Shown here one piece after another: positions 36,320 through 47,231 of a stretch of DNA of 64,000 nucleotides. This stretch comes from Magnolia sinica (taxonomy: Eukaryota > Streptophyta > Magnoliopsida > Magnoliales > Magnoliaceae), in assembly GCF_029962835.1 (NCBI RefSeq), contig NC_080575.1, forward strand, positions 58,441,493-58,505,492, in the 5' to 3' direction. Under the pieces are notes generated by a model. That model had not been told where the DNA came from, ran no database searches, and saw only the letters and a program-made list of their open reading frames with translations. The stretch's first letter is position 1. Each line of letters begins with the position of its first letter. The position numbers were made by a program, and so were the translations under genes.

Positions 36320-36375
36320 GGCCCTCTGCTGCAGATCGGCCTTTCGCTGCTCATGAATCTCCGATTCTCAGGTAT
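35990..36375 (+). other. CT-rich leader of CACTA-3
   Basis: Long CT microsatellites (about 36,020-36,058 and 36,264-36,315) surround CTCCCTCTCC repeats. The stretch ends in CCGATTCTCAG before GTATGATG, a splice donor. The layout parallels the CT-rich leader of CACTA-1, so it is probably the 5' leader of a transposon transcript. The long Ser/Leu or Arg/Glu open frames over it are microsatellite artefacts. Confidence 0.5.
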
Positions 36376-38343
36376 GATGTAAGGCTTTTCCCTTCTTGCT
36401 GTTGATTTCTGCAATTTAGAATACATGATTAGGAATATGCATGGTCGAATCCCTAATTAGGGATTTACATTCTCGAATCCCTTTTTAGGGATTTGCATTG
36501 TCGAAACCCTTTTTAAGGTTGGCATGCACTTTTTGAAGCTATGGCTTCTTGATGACTCTTAATAGTATGTTAGACTTGAGTGACCTAAATCTGGATGAGC
36601 AAGATGCTTTTGTTCCCAAGTATATTCCAGTTGCCCTGGCTTGAAACAGTTTGACCATCAGTTTGGGACAGGTAATGGGAGCCTATGAAATGCAGTTCTT
36701 GTTTGTGCACAGTCCCAGGTGCTCGGTGGACCACCAAAAAACAGTTGCAGTTGTGATTTTGGGGTATACCTAAACAGTTCTTAAAGCATTCCAAAGTTCA
36801 TTGTTGTTTTGTTTTTTATATGAATTCTGCTTTCTACGGATGAATATATAGATTTGATAATTGGATATCATTTTCTTATCCACTCAATCAAATTATTATC
36901 TAATCCTTCTATGCATTTAGTCGTTGACTGATAGGAAGTATTTGTCAGTATCGTTGCCATGTGCTAGAAATTGGAAAATAAATGAAGTTTGGGCCATGCC
37001 TTCTGTTTTGAGATTTTTTCTACCATATGTCTCAATGAACTCAGAAAACTCTTCAGTATCATTGCCATAGCTCTCACTATATCACTACTACTACTTGTTC
37101 TTTACTTGTTTTTCTTTTTAAAACTTATTCATGCTAAATAGCCCTATAAGGTTTTTGATCTCAATGCGCTTGTCACCAATCATGAAAAGCTGCTATCTGC
37201 TCACTTCACAGCAGTACTAAAATTTAGCAAGAGCTTCTCAAATTCCTTACATAAAGCAATGGGATCCTACATATTGCGTTTTATATTCCATTTTTGGATG
37301 TGCATATTGCCTTAATGTGATTGCTTGTTACATTCACTACTATTCTTTTTTTTCTTTTCATTTCTTTTTTGTTTTTTTTTCTTTATTCACTTTTAACTTA
37401 GAAGGAAAAAAAGACATTTTCAAGCAACAATATTACAATTTTTTATTAGATCTATGCTATGGCTTTCTAATCATGTAATAAATGCTGGCTTAACAACGCC
37501 AATAATCTCAGTCTTAAAAGATGTTAATTCTCATGCTTCTTTATATTAGGAACAAATAGACTAAGCAATTCTACTTCATATTTTCTGTTTAGTTGAATCT
37601 GCAATTTTATTTGACACATTTAGTACCTGTTTGGTAGATGCAAAAATGTATTCATCTCATTTTAGTTAACAATAATTATGTATTAGAGATTGCTATCTGT
37701 ATTACATAATCACTTTTAACATGAACTCATTATCTATTAGAGATCAAGATTAATGCATAGTTTCTGTTAACCAAAAGGAGATCAACTCATTTTTTAGGTG
37801 TCTACCAAACAGGGCCTTAGGTGAGTTGATATTGTTTGTTTGGAGTAGTAAACAGTATGCAAATATCTTTTTCTATTTTTAAATTAATCAATTTGAAGCT
37901 TTCTTTGTGCAGATATCTTTATGGCCATGTTACACTTTCCTTTTGTCCAACTTTTTCATGGGTATTTACATGTTTCCGACACTATCATTTTTGACTTGCC
38001 ATCTGCTAGTATCCAACCTTTTTTGATAAGATTAGATCCAAAACTTTTGTGACTCACAAATAAATAAATAAATGTTTATAATGGTCTTCCACCACTGTTT
38101 TGTACATTGTGGTCCACCTGAAATTTGTATATGATTCATCTTTTGGCCCATGCCATAAAATTTGTATATTGTTTACACCATTAAAAACCATAAACTGAAA
38201 TGGATCTGCTGCAGATGTTACTGTTAAAGAAGGTGGTATCCATGAGGCTCTATTTTGGAATTATTTCTTCCTCGATTATCTCTTAACAAAAATCTCTTGT
38301 TATATCTCATCATATTGTCAGGATTCTTGATAAACAGAAGGAA

Positions 38344-38377
<34 letters not shown>

Positions 38378-38705
38378 TTGTTGTGTCTATCTTTTCTCTA
38401 TGTTCCTTAGAAGGCTAATTGGTTGACCTGCCTGGAAAAAGGGTGTGTCTCATTAGCATCTGAATATCGGGAGTTCTGGTCCATCATAGTTTGATAACTC
38501 AAAAAATTCATGGTCTTCAAGACTCAACAGAACTTAACATACTCTTTGACTCAACTCTAGTTTGACTTTTCTGGATTTTAAACTATGATTCCAATATTAT
38601 AGATTTTGTTTTATCTGTTTTGTAGTCTGGATTTATTTTTTATTTTTAAATTTAATTATGATCAATTTTGAATTTTCTTTTCTTTTCTTTGGATGCTTGG
38701 GACAG
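36376..38705 (+). other. CACTA-3 interior, intron-like
   Basis: AT-rich with no recognised coding exon. It contains a Tourist-like MITE (listed separately), a poly-A tract at about 38,341-38,360 and T-rich stretches. Most likely intron sequence of captured genes or of the transposon transcript. Confidence 0.4.
37623..37816. mobile_element. Tourist-like (PIF/Harbinger) MITE
   Basis: 194 bp with inverted ends: GTACCTGTTTGGTAGA on the left and GGCCCTGTTTGGTAGACACC on the right read in reverse. TTA flanks both ends (37,620-37,622 and 37,817-37,819), the target duplication of this superfamily. No coding capacity. Confidence 0.75.
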
Positions 38706-38805
38706 TTCTTGGAAGAGTGAAAGTGGCTGTAAGACTGCGACCTCTAGGAATGCAGATTTGGTTGCAGATGCTGATTTTGCCGATTGTGTAGAATTGCAGC
38801 CAGAG
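38706..38805 (+). pseudogene. Captured kinesin motor fragment (armadillo-repeat kinesin type)
   Basis: After the acceptor GGGACAG the frame gives LGRVKVAVRLRP, the first strand of a kinesin motor domain; after a small indel a neighbouring frame gives RNADLVADADFADCVELQPE up to a GTTTTT donor. The acidic-DADFADCVELQPE segment is characteristic of plant armadillo-repeat kinesins (ARK/KIN-U). Only about 30 residues are present and the frame is broken, so this is a captured, non-functional exon. Confidence 0.8.
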
Positions 38806-41802
38806 GTTTTTCTAATTGCACTTCTCTTTTGTTTGTAATTGCATATGCCTAAATTTACACCAGATGTGCAGCGTGTAATGCTTTCCAAAAATAAATGAGA
38901 AATGTAAGTCAATCCATGGGCACCAGTCACATGGCCATTCTCATGTTTTGCAAAATGTTATACTGATGCTCAAGCGGAGGATTATAGGCCCTTGTAAAAT
39001 GTTAATGTGCAAGCTTGGGCCTGAAATCAAAGGCCTTATTTGCATGATCATCTCTTCTTGATTGTGTAAACTGATACTGTCTTAACTTTAAAAATTGTAA
39101 TGTAACTCTCTTAATGAAATGCAATTCAAACATCATTTATCTGATTAGTTGTTTAGACATCTACAAGTCAGTCGGTTTGATATTTGGAATAATTCCTTGT
39201 TGTCCATCATTTATCTTCAATGATTCAGTTGCAAATTTTGGCAGATTGCTCTCATTGTATGATGCAGTTAGTGAACTGGATTAATTCTACTGTTAATTCT
39301 CAGTGCTAGTTTCAATCCACTCGTTGAAAGTTCCCTTTGATTTCTTGATTTTGCATTGTTGTTTATTGTCATCATGAGTACTTTTCAAGGACTTGGACAA
39401 TGGTTGTATTTATGATCTTTCTATGCCGAGGTGACTCTCCTGTCATCAGCAGACATTATGTCATCAATGCATGATGATTTCAATTTCCATGAGCATACCT
39501 GAGATTGTAGAAGTTTGCTAAACCTGCACTATCCTCCTTTGGCTATTGCATATTCCATGTTGCTTTCCCATGATTGTGTTATCAAGTTTTGTTCATCCAT
39601 TCACTGTTCCAGTTATGGATGCAATTGTGATGCAGGCACCTCCAGCCAAAGTCGCCGTTGCTGCAAAAAAACACCCTCTAGTGACTGATACTAACGAATC
39701 CAAACAGGTAAGCTCTCTGATTTTGTCTGCCTCTTGTGGATTAACTTCTGCCATTTTCTTGACATGGCCATCCTCAGTAATGTTTTTTTTTTTACTACAC
39801 ATCTAACTGCTTTAAAGTTTCGGAAGAGTTTTCTTCTCAGTTAAAGAATATTTATGAAAGAGGTGTATTGTATTATGAGATAGTCCTTGTGTAATTTGTG
39901 AAAAAGAATCTCATGTAGAACCTCATCAATATTAGTATCAGTAGTCACAGTAATCACAACCCTCTCTGATATTATAAAATATCACAATACTCTCCTGATA
40001 TTTTAAAAAAAATGGCATTTACCTGATACTATCCATATATTTTAAAAACATCTCCAATGGACAGATCATATCATGATTATTGATATTTAAGATTTCATGT
40101 TCTATTTATATTTTTACTATTTTTTGTTTTCCGTTTTTGGTGGATTCATGTATACTGAGAAAAAAAAAATGTAAATATCTGGAGAAATTCCTTCTTAAGT
40201 AGTCGACTGGAAATGAGATTTGTCACTATGGTAATTACTAAGTGTCTCATGTTTTCAACGTATAGAAAGCTGGAAGGTTTGACATTTGTACCTGTTTTCA
40301 GTGGTGGTATTGCCAGTACCCGAAGTTTGCTGTTCTATATGTATCATGTGCAATGAAAAGTTTGGACTGTTTCTTTCGTATTTACTCCATTTACCAAAAG
40401 AAAGTGAGACGTGGTTGCTTTCGTGCACACCCTTCACTGAAAAACAGCTTTCGTGCTCCATTATTTAGCATATGTTTGTGGTCTCTGGGATTTTGGATTC
40501 TTAGTTTGGTCAATTTCACACATTGCACGGAGCTTGTTGATATCTTGTTTTTGTTTTTTCCATGACATTTTTACATGTCTTGTATTGTTTGTGTTACTGC
40601 CAAACAAAATCTTATAGTGAAACATTTGTGATCGTTTATAGGACCCACCAAGATGTAGTTTAGACATTGTGAACACTCAGTTCAATCATAACAATTTCAA
40701 TGAGGATGTAGCTAGTCCTTGTCTTTTTTGTAATTACAATTTAATCATTTCTACTTTATTAACTTAATATTGCAACCAAACACAGCCTTAAATGACAGGT
40801 TTGTATTTTGATATCTCAATTATATATTATTTATTCCATGATTTTGAAGACCCAATAAAAAAACAGCTTTGGAATTCAAACAAAGGACATGGCTTTTGAA
40901 TTCTCTATTGGATTTTAGAACTGAGGTGTTTGTATGGGAGAGGGAGATTTATTTATTTATTTTTTACCGTGTTGGTGATGGTAGTGGAGTGATTTGGGAG
41001 AGGCAAAACAGTGGAAGAAAATCATGCAAAAAATCATTTAGTTGGGAATATAGTGCCGCTTTTGTTGGGTAGCTGCCCTTTTCTAGTCGTTGCTTGTGTT
41101 GGAAAGTGGGTGCATTTCTTTATAAACCGATGTCTGGTTTATTCCTATGAGATGAGGGGTTCAATGCAGCAGTGAAGTTAGAATGAACTAGTAGGTACCT
41201 TCGTGTGGTCAGATCTGTATTCTGACTTGAAATTGACTACACATTATCCTTGTTTTTCTTCACATGTTCTTTATTCTGACTTGATGCATTGTCTGTATAC
41301 AGTGAAAAGCTCGGTGATGCAATTTTCTGTTTTTATTCTTCACATGTTCTTTATTCTGACTTGGTGCATTGTCTGTATAGGTGTGCATGAAGATTCAAGA
41401 CACACCCTTACATAGGGCTGTCATTGGGGTGGGCTTGGGCTGGGCAAAATCAAAATTTTGAGTAGGCCCAGCCCGAACAGTTCAAAATCCGGGCTGAAGC
41501 CCGTTGACAGCCCTACCCTTACAGGTTCCTCTATGGAGCAACTATTCTTGATTGCTGTATTGTGAAAGCTTTCATTTGCATTATTTTTACCTTCGTTCAA
41601 GTTCTAAATGGTGCATTCCTAATTTCTGTGTCTTATGTAATGGCTAATCAATGCGGTGGATTTGAAGAGAAACCGGCTGCCAGCTGTAAGTAACATTCAA
41701 TTTCATTTTGACTCCATTTTGATTTATTTGTTCGTTTGTTACTTATGCTATGCATGACGTTAACAAAGATACATGTGGCTGTACTGTGCTTTAATTATAC
41801 AG
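38806..41802 (+). other. CACTA-3 interior with one exon-like piece and a hAT MITE
   Basis: The piece 39,613-39,707 lies between an acceptor (TGTTCCAG) and a donor (GTAAGC) and encodes MDAIVMQAPPAKVAVAA and VTDTNESKQ; I do not recognise it. At about 41,641 a short ATG frame (MANQCGGFEEKPAAS) ends near GTAAGTAAC. The rest reads as intron, including tandem copies of a TTCACATGTTCTTTATTCTG word (about 41,258 and 41,338). Confidence 0.4.
41412..41514. mobile_element. hAT-type MITE
   Basis: 103 bp with ends AGGGCTGTCA / TGACAGCCCT and a GC-rich middle (GGGCTGGGC, GCCCAGCCC). The 8-bp duplication ACCCTTAC flanks it (41,404-41,411 and 41,515-41,522), the signature of hAT elements. It sits in an intron-like part of CACTA-3. 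Confidence 0.85.
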
Positions 41803-43024
41803 CTGCCAGTGAGGCTGAAACGGCACTGTCATTCTACAACTCTTTTAGTACCAACATAACCCGTCAGCCAATTTGGGCTGTGGCAGAAAACTATCGATTT
41901 GAGCCCGCTTTTACGGAGGTATTTATTTTAACTTGTTTAACTTTGTCTTGATAATTTCCTTTGTATGAGCAATTTACCCTTCTGTTTCCTTTTTTGGAAG
42001 TTGAACCCTTACTGAATCATACAGTCCAGAAAACTTATGAATGAGATTAGGGACATGATGAGCGTCCAAGTCATTATTAAAGGATCAATGAACAATTCAA
42101 ATCCTTACTTCTCAAGCTCTTGGAGAAGAAATTTCATGGTGAGGTCGATGCCAGTAAAAATGAGTACCATAACTCTTCTACAAGCTATCAAATGTAGTTT
42201 ACAACATGCTTTGGTTATCTGCATCTTTTTTAATGCCATACACTGCTTCTCACCTGAATGTTATTCTAGCATTTCTCGTACTTGGACTAAAGGACTCAGA
42301 CATAGCTGTCACATTGCTTGGGCATAGATTCGACCAATAAAAAGCTTAGGCCCTGTTTGGTTGCCACTTAAAAAAATCAGCTCATTTCATTTTAGTTAAT
42401 GTCAGGTACGTATTAGAGATCATAGTTATATAAATTATTGGTTACAGTTTTAATCCTAAGATATTTAAATATATAATTACTACTAAATATAAATGAGATC
42501 AACTCATTTTCAAGTGGCACCGAACATGGCCTTGAATTTTTCATATCATTTAGCGTATATCTTTTGGCGATAGATGATTCATAAAACCAAACCCAAATAG
42601 CTGGAGAAGGCTATGATGATGATGATGATGATGATTTAGCCTGCATGTGTAGTCAGCAATTTGTAGTAATGGGCTTATTTTGAGAAGAGCATATTGGATT
42701 ATATCCATCATCCTTCCACTCTGAGTTGGTAATTGGACCCTGACAGTTCTTGCGGAGATTTTAGACATTCCTTCTAGGCTAAACATTTTTATTCCCTCGT
42801 GTCAGTAGGGAGCTAATGAAGTGGCCAATACCCTTTCCAGAGTGGGTGTTAGTGGAACACTTCTTTATGTTGGAAATTTGCTTCTCTTCCCTCTTGACTT
42901 AATTCTTGCTGGTCTAGGTTAGGGTACAGCCTAAACAATCAAAACTTGAAGTTGATTTGGAGATGAATGTTGATCTAGACATATATGATGAGGAGGTTCC
43001 AGAGCCTTTGAGGATGCGAAAGCA
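41803..43024 (+). pseudogene. Series of exon-like pieces of an unidentified captured gene
   Basis: Three pieces have plausible splice borders: 41,803-41,918 (SEAETALSFYNSFSTN, RQPIWAVAENYRFEPAF; donor GTATTT), 42,025-42,138 (SRKLMNEIRDMMSVQV, donor GTGAGG) and about 42,923-43,024 (QPKQSKLEVDLEMNVD, DIYDEEVPEPLRMRKQ; donor GTTGAT). Codon use and splice signals look like real plant exons, but I cannot name the protein and they need not be from one gene. A Tourist-like MITE lies between the second and third. Confidence 0.45.
42349..42531. mobile_element. Tourist-like MITE
   Basis: 183 bp with ends GGCCCTGTTTGGTTGCCACTT and, in reverse complement, GGCCATGTTCGGTGCCACTT. Flanked by TTA on the left and TTG on the right, a slightly decayed duplication. 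Related to the MITE at 37,623. Confidence 0.7.
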
Positions 43025-43321
43025 GGTTGATTTTAACTCTCTTCTCTTTTTTAAACATTGCTACATGTAGCTGATGTGGATGAACCATTCCTTTTTGTGG
43101 ATTTTACCCTATTGTATTTCTTTAACAAGATGTATCCAGCATTTTTCTTGTTTTGTGTATTTTGATGCAATATTGAGTTGAATTCCAATCTTTAACTTTG
43201 ATACCAATTAATTTCTTTTTGCTATTTTGTTTTGCAGGTTTTAGGCATGGATAAATGGGAGCTAGATCGATGGATTTTATTTTTATTATTTTTTATTTTT
43301 TTGGAAACTATTCAATTTATT

Positions 43322-43369
<48 letters not shown>

Positions 43370-43751
43370 GAAACTATTCATTTTATTACCGTAAATATTA
43401 TTCGCGGTAGCTCGATGCATGTAAAAGGGCCACATAGGCATGTATTTTTTTATAGGAAAACAATCACTAGGCACTATCCTCTTCCTGAGGAATGTGAAAT
43501 CAGGTGGGCCTTGACCAAAAGGGTCAATGATAAGGTTCACCAAAAAAAAAAAAAAATGCTTGGAATCCAATCCATTTCTGCCAGAAAATGGATGGAGGAA
43601 TCTGCAAATTCTCTCGTTTCATTACTTTCGTGTCATCTCAAATGACATGTTTAGGTTAGAACATTCCACAAGCAATATAAATGATGTATTTTCATCCATA
43701 CTATAATAGAAGGGTAGGCCAATGGTTAAAACACAATAAATCCCACATTGA
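43025..43751 (+). other. CACTA-3 interior, no gene seen
   Basis: Contains a (TG)n microsatellite (43,324-43,366) and a short A-run. A small piece after the acceptor TTTGCAG (about 43,238) reads VLGMDKWELDRW but runs into T-rich sequence. Otherwise featureless up to the right subterminal repeats. Confidence 0.4.
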
Positions 43752-43973
43752 AGCGACGGCTAGCACAACCGTCAATAGAACCTACATGTAGCGGCAGCCA
43801 GCACAACCGTCGGTAAAACCTACATATAGTGGCGGACAGCACAACCGCCGGTAAAAGAACATGACTGCCGGTAAAGCCTTTACCGACGCAGGCTTAAGCG
43901 GCTGTTACATGACCACAGGCAAAGGCTTTTGTGGCAGTTTTGACCACCAGTAAAGGCCAGTTTTCTTGTAATG
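43752..43973 (+). repeat. CACTA-3 right subterminal repeats
   Basis: Three ~45-bp tandem copies with GGCxxxCAGCACAACCG and GGTAAAACCTACAT words, then GCAGTTTTGACCACCAG and the terminal inverted repeat. The motif differs from that of CACTA-1 and -2, so this element should use a different TNPA-like protein. Confidence 0.7.
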
Positions 43974-43976
43974 TAC

Positions 43977-44861
43977 CGAGCACTTAGGCATACTGTGTGG
44001 AAACATCCCGTCCACCTTGTCGCATTTGGATTTGTAGGCATCCTCATTACCTATCTGGACCTTCCTTTAGGTCCGCTCTAGTCTTTGTCCAGTACTTTGA
44101 AAAAATAAATAGCCTTGTGATGGTCTTAAATTCCATGACTGAGCGGTATCTTCTACTTGTGTTCTTATCTTATCCATAGTTTGTTGCATGATCATGAGTG
44201 GATGGTTTGGATCATCCGATCAGTGTGAGTTTCTCAAGGCAGGCTACATGAGCCTAATGGATGGTCCAGATAATTAGTTATGTGGATGCTAACAAGTCGA
44301 AAGTCAAATCGGTGCGAAGGTAACTTCCAATGTACCAGGCCACCAAATAATTTCTCAATTCCAATAATGGGTCAGTCATAAATGTTATTATGAAATTAAT
44401 AGGGTTATTATTTTTGAATTGATCGTTAATGTTATTATGAAATTAATGGGTTTATTATTTTTGAATTGAAAATATAACCACCCTGATTGATAAATGCATC
44501 TTTTATTGTATACTTTTGGTATCACAATAGTTCAGCTTTCTTCTATTATATTTATATGAAGAGAAGTAAAACATATATCTACCAAAAAGAAAATAAAAGG
44601 GGTGGCTATAAATAGTAGATCTCTATTCAGCTTATGAAACATTTGTTTATATGTTTAGCTTTCTCATGTCCAGATGAAAAATATAAGTGTACCACCAATA
44701 TATGCATAAGCTTTTCATCTTTTCAGCCAGATGAAATTTTCCCATGAGTCGAGCGGGATGTTAATTCGGTTCTACCTACCTAGGTGCTCCATCCATCGCA
44801 AGTGCCAACCTATGAAGACTTCTTAAGATTTTTTTTTAATCTCGGAATGCCATGCCTACTT
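43977..44861. other. DNA between CACTA-3 and CACTA-2, no gene seen
   Basis: This is the right flank of the interrupted secreted-protein gene. No cysteine-rich or other convincing second exon was found. A direct repeat of about 45 bp (AATGTTATTATGAAATTAAT unit) occurs at about 44,378 and 44,427. Confidence 0.45.
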
Positions 44862-44900
44862 GCGCAAAATCCAACTCCACCCATGTCAGTACACACACAC
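44862..44900 (+). repeat. 39-bp direct repeat, left copy
   Basis: Identical to 51,360-51,398. It starts GCGCAAAATCC and ends in an ACACACAC run. It includes the 14-bp SINE target duplication (44,864-44,877) and about 23 bp of the SINE tail, so it is a duplicated piece of the target, not part of the transposon. Confidence 0.9.
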
Positions 44901-44989
44901 CCTCAATTTATTAGCCTCAGTTCAAAAAAATGAGGCTAAATGTGCTTTTTAGCTTCAATTGTAAAGGAGCTGAAGTTAAAAGTTCATTT

Positions 44990-45775
44990 TTTGCTTCGGT
45001 TGGTGAGAAACTGAGGCCAAAAGTATGCCCTTTTGCCTCGATTGGTGAGCAACTGAGGCCAAAAGTCTGCCCTTTTGCCTCGGTTGGTGAGCAACTGAGG
45101 CCAAAAATCTTCCCTTTTGCCTTGGTTGGTGAGAAACTGAGGCCAAAAGTCTGCCCTTTTCCTTCAGTTGGTGAGCAACTAAGGCCAAAAGTCTGCCCTT
45201 TTACCTCGGTTAGTGAGCAACTGAGGCCAAAAGTCTTCCATTTTGCCTCAGTTGGTGAGAAACTGAGGCCAAAAGTCTTCCCTTTTGCCTCGGTTGGTGA
45301 GCAACTGAGGCCAAAAGTCTGCCCTTTTGCCTCGGTTGGTGAGAAATTGAGGCCAAAAGTCTGCCCTTTTGCCTTGGTTGGTGAGCAACTGAGGCTAAAA
45401 GTCTGCCCTTTTGCCTTGGTTATTGAAAACTGAGGCCAAAAGCCTGCCTTTTTGCCTCGGTTATTGAAAACTGAGGTAAAAGTCTACCCTTTTGTCTCGG
45501 TTGGTGAGCAACTGAGGCCAAAAGTCTACCCTTTTGCCTCGGTTATTGAAAACTGAGGCCAAAAGTCTTCCATGTTGCCTCGGTTGGTGAGAAATTAAGG
45601 CCAAAAGTTTGCCCTTTTGCCTCAGTTGGTGAGCAACCGAAGCTAAAAGTTTGCCCTTTTGCCTCAATTGATGAACAACTGAGGCCAAATGTCTACCCTT
45701 TTATCTCGGTTGGTGAGTAACTGAAGCCAAAAGTCTGTCATTTTGCCTCGGTTAGTTGGTAACCGAGGCTAAAAA
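44990..45775 (+). repeat. CACTA-2 subterminal array 1 (GGTGAG spacer)
   Basis: About 19 units of ~41-42 bp, the same palindromic GCCTCGGTTGGTGAG / AACTGAGGC design as in CACTA-1. Open frames of 14-residue repeats across it are produced by the 42-bp period and are not proteins. Confidence 0.85.
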
Positions 45776-46034
45776 TCTATCCATCATTTTTGGAAACTCA
45801 TTTATGGAAGTGGGCCGAAAAATAATTTCTTGAAGACGTCTATCAGTGAAGCCTTCTTGAGGCTACCGAACTCATCACAGTGGGCCACGATAAGATTTCA
45901 AAGGTAAATGGTCCCATTATCACTGATCCATGTATTATGGATCATTGGAGTGTTGAATGAGTCTACTATTTTGGTCCCATTCTAAAATAATTTGTCATAG
46001 GAGATGGATGGAGCGAATGCCGTGTCATGGTGGG
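45776..46034. other. Spacer between the two CACTA-2 arrays
   Basis: About 260 bp of non-repetitive DNA without a gene separates the two arrays. It ends in GGTGGGCGAGGCGAAAAGTC, where the second array starts. Confidence 0.5.
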
Positions 46035-46650
46035 CGAGGCGAAAAGTCTACTTTTTAGCCTCAGTTGCATAGGAACCGAGGCCAAAAGTCTACTTTTTAG
46101 CCTCAGTTGCATAGGAACCGAGGCCAAAAGTCTACTTTTTAGCCTCAGTTGCATAGGAACTGAGGCCAAAAGTCTACTTTTTAGCCTCAGTTGCATAGGA
46201 ACCGAGGCTAAAAGTCTACTTTTAAGCTTCAGTTGCATAGGAACCGAGGCTAAAAGTGTACTTTCAAGCCTCAATTGCATAGGAACTGAGGCTAAAAGTC
46301 CACTTTTTAGCATCAGTTGCATAGGAACTAAGGCGAAAAGTCTACTTTTTAACCTCAGTTGCATAGGAACCGAGGTGAAAAGCCTAATTTTTAGCCTCAG
46401 TTGCATAAGAACCGAGGCCAAAGCCTAATTTTTAGCCTCAGTTGCATAGGAACCGAGGCCAAAAGCCTACTTTTTAGCCTCAGTTGCATAGGAACCGAGG
46501 CGAAAAGTTTACTTTTTAGCCTCAGTTGCATAGGAACCGAGGCCAAAAGTCTACTTTTTAGCCTCAGTTACATGGGAACCAAGGCTAAAAGTCTAATTTT
46601 TAGCCTCAGTTGCATAGGAACCGAGGCTAAAAGTCTACTAATTTGCCTCG
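46035..46650 (+). repeat. CACTA-2 subterminal array 2 (GCATAG spacer)
   Basis: About 15 very regular 42-bp units with arms GCCTCAGTT and AACCGAGGC around GCATAGG, and linker CAAAAGTCTACTTTTTA. The arms are those of array 1 but the spacer and linker differ, so a second unit type was amplified separately. It is absent from CACTA-1. Confidence 0.85.
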
Positions 46651-46870
46651 GTTAGTAAGTAATGGAGGTTAAAGGTTTAATTTTTAGTAGCAAGTCTCGC
46701 TGCTCAACGTAGCTAATCCGTGTCCGTCCATATTAAATATATGTGGTCTATCTACACCGTCCATCCGTTTTTCCTGAAATTTACGCCCATAAAGGTCCCT
46801 ACATCGCACGTTTTCCACCATTTCCCTTCTTTCACTCTCTTTCGCCATTGTAGCTCTGAAACGAAGTTTC

Positions 46871-47231
46871 GAAGTGAAGAACAGAGAATCCATCCGCAAA
46901 ATGAAGCTTCGAGAGGCGAGGATTCGGAATCCTACCCCTCAAATTCTCGGTACGTGAAGCAAAAATCTTCTCTATTACTCTTTTATTCCGCGAGAATCTA
47001 CGAAGTCCGCCCATTTCCCCCCTCTTTGGCTATAAGATCGTTTTTGGAAGTGAACAATTGGATCTCACATGCATTTTCTCTGATCTTCATTCAATGGTTG
47101 AAGTGAAGAACAGAGAATCCGATCCGCAAAACAAAGCTTCGATAGGTGAGGATTCGATCTACTACCCTCAAATTGTCGGGTACGTGAAGCGAAAATCTTC
47201 TCTATTACTCTTTTATTCTGCGAAAACCTTC
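46871..47231 (+). repeat. Tandem duplication of a leader exon in CACTA-2
   Basis: 46,871-47,001 and 47,100-47,231 (period 229 bp) are about 85-90% alike. Each has GAAGTGAAGAACAGAGAATCC, a CGAGGATTCG block and a TCTCGGTACGTGAAG / GTCGGGTACGTGAAG word that could be a splice donor. It probably lengthens or doubles the 5' leader exon of the element transcript. Confidence 0.65.

Larger units (their letters stand above)
35868..43973 (+). mobile_element. CACTA-3: non-autonomous CACTA element with captured exons
   Basis: The element is 8,106 bp. Left end CACTACAAGAAAATG; right end reads, in reverse complement, CATTACAAGAAAACTGG, one base off in the first six. The target duplication TAC is present on both sides (35,865-35,867 and 43,974-43,976). 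Both subterminal regions share GGCxGCCAGTTTTxAC and GGGCAAAGG-like motifs. No transposase frame is seen; the inside is intron-like DNA with a kinesin exon, further exon-like pieces and three MITEs. It belongs to a different subfamily from CACTA-1 and -2. Confidence 0.88.

Noticed and set aside
35870-36405. Overlapping Ser/Leu and Arg/Glu-rich frames up to 163 codons
   Set aside because: Products of CT/GA microsatellites in the CACTA-3 leader.
43232-43645. 137-codon frame with alternating Cys-Val
   Set aside because: Runs through a (TG)n microsatellite; only the first dozen codons might be an exon.
44171-44275. A cysteine-containing second exon for the interrupted secreted-protein gene
   Set aside because: A short frame after a TAG acceptor exists, but its sequence looks like the common GGATGGTTTGGATCAT intergenic repeat words and matches no secreted family.
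44930-46655. Long open frames on both strands made of 14-residue repeats (SVGEQLRPKVCPFA-like, SLSCIGTEAKSLLF-like)
   Set aside because: They follow from a 42-bp repeat period divisible by three in the CACTA subterminal arrays; frames stay open on both strands and resemble no protein.
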